The translations under genes were made by a program, and so were the position numbers. Shown piece after piece: positions 7,703 through 11,930 of a stretch of DNA of 11,930 bases (position 1 is its first letter; every line of letters begins with the position of its first letter). Source of the DNA: Arthrobacter sp. (GTDB taxonomy: Bacteria > Actinomycetota > Actinomycetes > Actinomycetales > Micrococcaceae); the NCBI GenBank assembly GCA_025464925.1, contig JAODMS010000005.1:1-11930 (forward strand). The letters are read 5' to 3'. The notes under the pieces are model-generated. The model ran no database searches, was not told where the DNA came from, and worked only from the letters and a program-made list of their open reading frames with translations.

Positions 7703-8362
7703 GTGTCTGACGTACTCACCGAGCCCTTGCAGTTCACCGACCCCCGCGACCTCGCCGATCTGCGCACCTTCGCCACCCGGGCCAAGTCCATCGACGACGG
7801 TGCCATCCGGCTCCAGGCATCGGGCCCGGTCCTGGCCGCCTACGTCTGCGTGCTGCGGCCACGGATCCTGGGCGAGGCCACGCCCACCATCCTCGGCCTG
7901 CGCACCATGGCGCTGGCCCGGCCGGCAGAGACCGATGTGACAGTACCGTTGTCGGCCGTGCTGGACCGCCTGGCGCGTGCGGCGTCGGACGACGTCGACC
8001 TGCCGCTGCCGCCGGTCGCCGTCAGCGAATCGTGGGCCGGGATCGGGGCCCCCCGGGGCGGCTGGGAGCTGCTCGGAACGCTCCAGGACGCCGCACTGCG
8101 GCAGGCCGCGGAGGCCGGCATCACCGAGGTGGCCGCCATCATGCCGGACAAGCCGGGCGCGCTGATCGTCAACAACGCCCGAGCCACGGTCTGGGGCAGG
8201 GAACTGCCCGACGCCGGAGGACTCCCGGCAGGCGCCGCCTTCGCGGCCCTTACCCTGGGCTTCCTCGCCGACGGCGAACAGAGGCTCTACCGCGCGGGCC
8301 GCTGGTTCCGCCTCAGCGGCACCCGCGGGCACGTCCTGGTCCGCAGCGGGTCAGGAATCTGA
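7703..8362 (+). CDS. Conserved hypothetical protein, 219 residues
   Basis: I do not recognise the family. The protein starts (V/M)SDVLTEPLQFTDPRDLADL and is soluble, without signal peptide or membrane helix. It looks like a mixed alpha/beta protein, with segments such as AIRLQASGPVLAAYVCVL, TPTILGLRTMAL, EVAAIMPDKPG, ALIVNNARATVWGREL and RLYRAGRWFRLSG. It has one Cys and a fairly even charge. Codon use matches the neighbours and the frame is long, so it is a real gene. I prefer GTG 7703 because it has TAGAGT seven bases upstream. The frame is open back to a TTG at 7643, but that would place the whole promoter region inside the gene. It diverges from tesB and converges with glbO. Its size and place between ettA and glbO suggest it may correspond to Rv2474c of M. 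tuberculosis; this is recollection, not tested. Confidence 0.75.
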   Translation: MSDVLTEPLQFTDPRDLADLRTFATRAKSIDDGAIRLQASGPVLAAYVCVLRPRILGEATPTILGLRTMALARPAETDVTVPLSAVLDRLARAASDDVDLPLPPVAVSESWAGIGAPRGGWELLGTLQDAALRQAAEAGITEVAAIMPDKPGALIVNNARATVWGRELPDAGGLPAGAAFAALTLGFLADGEQRLYRAGRWFRLSGTRGHVLVRSGSGI

Positions 8363-8420
8363 CCGGCAGCCCGTCCGGGAACCTCGCTGCACCTCCGGGG
8401 CAGGCCTGCGGCGGGGCAGT

Positions 8421-8879
8421 TCAGGTCTCTGACGGGCTGTTCACCATGGAGAGGGCGGCCCGCTCCATGTAGTCCCAGAGTGTCCCCTCGTAGAGTGGCG
8501 GCAGCTCCAGGGCATCCACCGCGGCGCGCATATGGTGCAGCCAGCGGTCCTTCGCCTCGGGAGTGACCCGGAAGGGCTGGTGGCGCATCCGCAGCCGCGG
8601 GTGCCCCCTCTCCTCGCCGTACGCCGTCGGGCCGCCCCAGTACTGTTCCAGGAACATCAGGAAGCGCCGCTTGGCGGGGCCGAGGTCCTCTTCCGGATAC
8701 ATGGCGCGCAGCAGCGGATCGGTCGCGACCCCGTCATAGAACACGTCGATCAGCCGGACGAACGTCTCATGGCCGCCGACGGCGTTGTAGAAATTGTCCG
8801 TGTAGCCGGGCTGGTTGAACGGATCGTTCTGCAGAAGCATCTTGGGCTGCCGCGGTTCGCCGGCGAGGGGGATCGTCAT
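8421..8879 (-). CDS. glbO: Group II truncated hemoglobin (trHbO)
   Basis: This encodes a 152-residue globin aligning without gaps with M. tuberculosis GlbO from residue 28 on. Haem-pocket residues are all present: Tyr48 (B10), Tyr61 (CD1, in AMYPEEDL), proximal His100 (F8, in RLRMRHQPF) and Trp113 (G8, in DRWLHHM). LEQYWGGPTAYGEERGHPRLR is the family signature. Such proteins bind O2 tightly and are linked to oxygen handling, NO and peroxide chemistry near the membrane. The N-terminus is about 25 residues longer than GlbO and is polar (QNDPFNQPGYT). ATG 8879 has GGAG seven bases upstream. This site lies across the last codons and stop of the MscS gene, which ends 2 nt before this start, so the two are co-transcribed and probably translationally coupled. 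Confidence 0.95.
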   Translation of the reverse strand: MTIPLAGEPRQPKMLLQNDPFNQPGYTDNFYNAVGGHETFVRLIDVFYDGVATDPLLRAMYPEEDLGPAKRRFLMFLEQYWGGPTAYGEERGHPRLRMRHQPFRVTPEAKDRWLHHMRAAVDALELPPLYEGTLWDYMERAALSMVNSPSET

Positions 8880-8881
8880 GG

Positions 8882-9526
8882 TTATTCTCCGGCCGTCTGG
8901 GGGGTCGCGGCGTCGCCCGCGGAGGGAGGGACGTAGGTGCCCTGGGACCGGTTGCCCAGGCGCAGGATCTCGCCGTTGCGCAGGTACCAGATCGTTCCGT
9001 CCTCGGACCTGACCCGGGTGAGGCGCAGACCCATGGATTCGACCGTGCCCACCACCTCGGAAGTCTCGATGACGTCGCCAATCCCGTATTGGTCCTCGAT
9101 GGTGATGAAGATGCCGGCCAGGAAGTCCCGGATCAGCTGCTGGGCGCCGAAGCCGATCGCCACGCCGAGGATTCCCACGCTGGTCAGCAGCGGGGCAATG
9201 TCCACGTTCAGGTTTTTGAACACGTAAATGGTGGTGATGACGGCAACCAGGACGCCGACCACGCTGTTCAGCAGCGAGCCGATGGTGTTGGCCCGCAGCA
9301 CCCGCCGTTCATGGTCCAGGGCGCGCAGGGCGGGGGTGACCCAGCGGAATTGCCGATTCCGAAAGAAGGTGGTGCCGGCAGCGACGCTCTTGGTGATCCC
9401 GGCGATGACGAAGGACGCTCCAAGCCACACGGCTACGCCTACCCCGATGCTGATGAGGAGGCCGGGGACATTGATGGCCGTAATGTCTGCTGCGGTTATC
9501 GGGGCGGTCGAGGACATGCTGTACAT
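8882..9526 (-). CDS. mscS: Short MscS-family mechanosensitive channel
   Basis: This encodes a 214-residue protein with three hydrophobic helices at about 20-43, 82-103 and 111-140. The third is the pore helix, and its LTSVGILGVAIGFGAQQLIRDFLAG motif is typical of MscS. The beta domain follows (about 141-200, IEDQYGIGDVIE and GTIWYLRNGEI). The C-terminal alpha/beta cage of E. coli MscS (286 residues) is missing, and the chain ends in a short polar tail. It should form an inner-membrane channel releasing solutes on hypo-osmotic shock. AAGGAG lies 11 bases before ATG 9526, a long but usable spacing. ATG 9517, three codons later, would be 20 bases away. TAGTGT on the minus strand (9637-9642) is a possible -10. 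It is the first gene of an operon with glbO. A large convergent frame on the other strand is a shadow. Confidence 0.9.
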   Translation of the reverse strand: MYSMSSTAPITAADITAINVPGLLISIGVGVAVWLGASFVIAGITKSVAAGTTFFRNRQFRWVTPALRALDHERRVLRANTIGSLLNSVVGVLVAVITTIYVFKNLNVDIAPLLTSVGILGVAIGFGAQQLIRDFLAGIFITIEDQYGIGDVIETSEVVGTVESMGLRLTRVRSEDGTIWYLRNGEILRLGNRSQGTYVPPSAGDAATPQTAGE

Positions 9527-9669
9527 CGGCGGGGGTGCTCCTTAGTGCTGCGCTTGCTGCTCGCTGGCAGTGTCCGTATGAGTGGCCGGACAGATGGCCG
9601 GCGGTCGCCGGGCGCATAACGTTTTGCTCACCTTCAACACTAACGCCGCAGCGGCAGCCGTTCCGAATT

Positions 9670-10152
9670 TCAGTTCCGGCGCTCCACTGTGGCGGTGGGC
9701 TCGTGGTGCACCGGGAAACTGACGCTCCGCGCGATGAAGCAGACCCTGTTCGCCTCGGCGTGCAGTTCCTCCAGCAGCTCCGCAGGCGCCGGGCCTGCCA
9801 CGGTCACACGGGGCCTGAGCGTGACCGATTCGAACTGGCCGCTGCCGTCCCGGTTGGTCCGCATCAGTCCGGCGGCCTGGTCCTCGTAGGCCGTCACCAC
9901 GACGCCGTGCTTCACGGCCACGTGCAGGAAGGACAGCATATGGCACTGGGAGAGGGCCGCCAGGAGCAGCTGCTCGGGGTTGTAGCGGTTCCGGTCGCCG
10001 TGGAAGGCCGGATCGGCTGAGCCCTTGAGCACCGGAAGGCCGGGGATCTCGACGTCGTGGTCCCGTGAGTAGCCCCGGTACGACGCCGTTCCCTCGCCCA
10101 GGTTTCCGGTCCAGCGGACTGTCAGCGCGTAGCGGTGCTCATCGATGCTCAT
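9670..10152 (-). CDS. OsmC/Ohr-family thiol peroxidase
   Basis: This encodes a 160-residue protein with the two redox cysteines of the OsmC superfamily: Cys70 in LLAALSQCHMLSFLHVA on the central helix and Cys138 in EANRVCFIARSVSFPV. Glu60 in YNPEQLLLAALS fits the conserved active-site Glu. The fold begins with HRYALTVRWTGNLGEGT. Members reduce organic hydroperoxides with dithiol or lipoyl cofactors in the cytoplasm. It resembles the general OsmC/YhfA-like branch more than strict Ohr, because the N-terminal part carries the GTASYRGYSRDHDVEIPG strand pair; substrate is not predictable. The start ATG 10152 has no Shine-Dalgarno sequence but has TAGACT six bases upstream. It follows pepN on the same strand but is separated by a terminator and its own promoter. 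Confidence 0.9.
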   Translation of the reverse strand: MSIDEHRYALTVRWTGNLGEGTASYRGYSRDHDVEIPGLPVLKGSADPAFHGDRNRYNPEQLLLAALSQCHMLSFLHVAVKHGVVVTAYEDQAAGLMRTNRDGSGQFESVTLRPRVTVAGPAPAELLEELHAEANRVCFIARSVSFPVHHEPTATVERRN

Positions 10153-10158
10153 GCGGTT

Positions 10159-10164
10159 AGTCTA
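10159..10164 (-). promoter_or_regulatory. Candidate -10 element for leaderless osmC-family mRNA
   Basis: TAGACT on the minus strand is followed by six bases (AACCGC) and ATG 10152. There is no Shine-Dalgarno sequence and no clear -35. It lies downstream of the pepN terminator, so the gene is probably transcribed independently. Confidence 0.45.
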
Positions 10165-10184
10165 TTCGTGCGGACGTGGCCGGA

Positions 10185-10214
10185 CCCCGGCGCTGCGAAG
10201 CCGCAGCGCCGGGG
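10185..10214 (-). terminator. pepN terminator hairpin
   Basis: CCCCGGCGCTGCG (10185-10197), the loop AAGC and the exact complement (10202-10214) form a 13-bp GC-rich stem. It starts 30 bases after the pepN stop. It lacks a U-tract, as do the other two strong hairpins in this window. Confidence 0.75.
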
Positions 10215-10244
10215 CCCGGAAGCCAGCGAACCGTCGTCGGCAGC

Positions 10245-11930
10245 CTAGCCCACGTCGGCCTGGCGGGCCCGCAGGGCGCGGGCCACGCCGTCGCGGTTTT
10301 CCAGCATCATCCGCCGCAGCGCGGTGCTGTCCTCCGGCAGTGAGGCGAGGAACTCATCCGTCCGGTCCACGGTCGCCTGCGTGGTCAGTTGCGCCGGGTA
10401 GAGCCCGACGACGATCTGCTGGGCCAGCGCGTGGGTGCGGTTGGCCACGATGCCCGGCACGGCCTCGAAGTACTTCTCCGAGTAGGGCTCCAGCAGGCTG
10501 GTGTCCAGCACCCGGGTGAAGCCGTTCACAGCCGAGCCCTGCAGGGCGTTGGACAGTTCGCCCTGGACCACAATCGCCTCCCACGCCGCCGCCTTCGCCT
10601 CGGGGGTGGGAATGGCGGCCGTGGCGAGGGCCGCCGCGTTCTGTCCGTTGGAGGTGTTGTCCTGTTCCAGTTCGGCGTCGATCTGGTCCTGGCCCGCGCG
10701 GCCCCCGGTGACGAGTGAGGCGAGCAGTTCCCAGCGGAGGTCCTGGTCCACGGTCAGGCCCTCCAGCGTCAATGACCCCTCCAGCAGGCCGGAGACGTTG
10801 TCCAGCTGCCCGTCGCTGCGCGCCAGCAGGGCGTAGGACTTCACGAACTGCAGCTGCGCGTCGGAGCCTGCCGGCACGCCGGCGGCGAGCTCCCAGAGCC
10901 GGTCGGCCGCGGCGACGGCCGTGGCCTCCTTGTGCTCCTCGGCCACGTAGAAGGCCAGCGTGGTGGCCAGTTGGCGAAGCTGGACCAGGATTACGGAGGA
11001 ATCGGACTCCTCGGCGATGTTGGCGAGGATCAGTTCCACGTAGCCGCGGGCAGGGCTTTCGCCGTCCCGGGCGGCGTCCCAGGCCGAGCCCCACACCAGG
11101 GTCCGGGGAAGGCTTGCGCTGAAGTCCTTCAGATGGGCCGTGGCCGTGGCGAGGGACGGAGGATCGAGGCGGACCTTGGCGTAGGCGAGGTCATCGTCGT
11201 TGAGCAGGACCAGGTCCGGCCGGGGGAGTCCGGCGAGCGCGGGGACTGAAGTGCGCTCGCCGTCGACGTCGAGTTCCTCGCGGTGGACGCGCTCCAGCTT
11301 GCCGGCAGCGCTGAGGTTGTAGAAGCCGACGGCGAGCCGGTGCGGCCGCAGCGTGGGCTCGCTTTCGATGGCCGACTGCAGGATCGCGAAGGAGGAGATC
11401 AGGCCATCCTCGCCGACCGAGAGCTCAGGCGTGAGGGTGTTGACGCCGGCGGTTTCCAGCCAGAGCTGGCCCCACCGGTCGAGGTCCCGGCCGCTGGCCT
11501 TCTCCAGCTCGACCATCAGGTCACTGAGCTCGGTGTTCTGCCAGGCGTGCTTGCGGAAGTACTCGCCGACGCCGGCCATGAACTCTTCCGGGCCCACCCA
11601 GGCCACCAGCTGGCGGAGCACCGAAGCGCCCTTGGCGTAGGTGATGCCGTCGAAGTTCACCTCGACGTCCTGCAGATTGTTGATCTCGGCGAAGATCGGG
11701 TGCGTGGTGGGGAGCTGGTCCAGCCGGTAGGCCCAGGACTTCTCCACCGAGGCGAAGGTGGTCCAGGCGGAGCCGAACCGGGTGTTCTCCACGGCGGCCA
11801 GGTGGGACATGTACTCGGCGAAGGATTCGTTGAGCCACAGGTCGTTCCACCAGCGCATCGTGACGAGGTCGCCGAACCACATGTGGGCGAGCTCGTGCAG
11901 CACGGTGATGGCGCGGCGCTCCACCTGGGC
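10245..11930 (-). CDS. pepN: Aminopeptidase N (M1 family), C-terminal part, cut by window edge
   Basis: The visible 561 codons start inside the catalytic domain, at the zinc motif HELAHMWFGD, and reach the natural stop at 10245. His and His of HELAH and the Glu of LWLNESFAEY, 18 residues after the second His, form the Zn site; the Glu of HELAH is the general base. ITYAKGASVLRQL holds the Tyr that stabilises the transition state. The rest is the ERAP1-like helical C-terminal domain, ending RALRARQADVG. The enzyme removes N-terminal residues from peptides in the cytoplasm. About 300 residues, including the GAMEN motif, are expected upstream beyond 11930. The ATG-like GTG at 11924 is internal, not the start: the frame continues Ala-Gln to the edge. 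It is followed by a strong terminator. Confidence 0.97.
   Translation of the reverse strand, partial: AQVERRAITVLHELAHMWFGDLVTMRWWNDLWLNESFAEYMSHLAAVENTRFGSAWTTFASVEKSWAYRLDQLPTTHPIFAEINNLQDVEVNFDGITYAKGASVLRQLVAWVGPEEFMAGVGEYFRKHAWQNTELSDLMVELEKASGRDLDRWGQLWLETAGVNTLTPELSVGEDGLISSFAILQSAIESEPTLRPHRLAVGFYNLSAAGKLERVHREELDVDGERTSVPALAGLPRPDLVLLNDDDLAYAKVRLDPPSLATATAHLKDFSASLPRTLVWGSAWDAARDGESPARGYVELILANIAEESDSSVILVQLRQLATTLAFYVAEEHKEATAVAAADRLWELAAGVPAGSDAQLQFVKSYALLARSDGQLDNVSGLLEGSLTLEGLTVDQDLRWELLASLVTGGRAGQDQIDAELEQDNTSNGQNAAALATAAIPTPEAKAAAWEAIVVQGELSNALQGSAVNGFTRVLDTSLLEPYSEKYFEAVPGIVANRTHALAQQIVVGLYPAQLTTQATVDRTDEFLASLPEDSTALRRMMLENRDGVARALRARQADVG

Noticed and set aside
9089..9619. 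Plus-strand frame opposite the MscS gene.
   Set aside because: It is Asp/Gly/His-rich antisense shadow; MscS motifs on the minus strand are unmistakable.

Overview
The window is ordinary chromosomal DNA from a high-GC actinobacterium. It is most likely one of the Micrococcaceae, near Arthrobacter or Pseudarthrobacter. This is judged from strong G/C bias at third codon positions, GTG starts, leaderless-type promoters, a mycobacterial-type MptB mannosyltransferase, an actinobacterial group II truncated hemoglobin (GlbO), an SSB paralogue and a DUF6993-like lipoprotein. I see no insertion sequence, prophage, integrase, CRISPR array or rRNA.

Layout from left to right: (1) The first codons of oligoribonuclease (orn, minus strand, cut by the window edge) diverge from a membrane mannosyltransferase of the MptA/MptB family (plus). 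(2) About 480 bases follow with no convincing gene. (3) A small LapA-domain membrane protein (minus) is followed by about 420 bases of leader DNA with an AT-rich island. (4) A tRNA-Arg(TCT) on the minus strand ends in a 16-bp perfect hairpin. (5) On the plus strand come an SSB paralogue, a secreted lipoprotein and the translation-throttle ABC-F ATPase ettA. ettA carries one in-frame amber codon between its two ATPase domains. (6) A strong hairpin lies between ettA and the convergent acyl-CoA thioesterase II gene (tesB, minus). tesB shares a 63-bp divergent promoter region with an unrecognised 219-residue protein (plus). (7) A tight two-gene minus-strand operon encodes a short MscS-type channel and the truncated hemoglobin GlbO. 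(8) An OsmC/Ohr-like peroxidase (minus) is next. (9) The C-terminal part of aminopeptidase N (pepN, minus) runs off the right edge behind its own terminator hairpin.

Most genes are housekeeping: RNA turnover, lipoglycan synthesis, translation control, acyl-CoA metabolism, and osmotic and oxidative stress. As I recall it, M. tuberculosis keeps an SSB-like gene, ettA, glbO and pepN within a short chromosomal interval, so part of this order is probably an old actinobacterial neighbourhood rather than an acquired island.

Two things stand out. First, the ettA reading frame is intact and full length except for a single TAG at codon 266. Second, five of the gene starts here (orn, ettA, tesB, the 219-residue protein gene and osmC) have a TAGnnT hexamer exactly 6 or 7 bases before the start codon and no convincing Shine-Dalgarno sequence, which is the signature of leaderless mRNAs. 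I do not see an undescribed multi-gene system.
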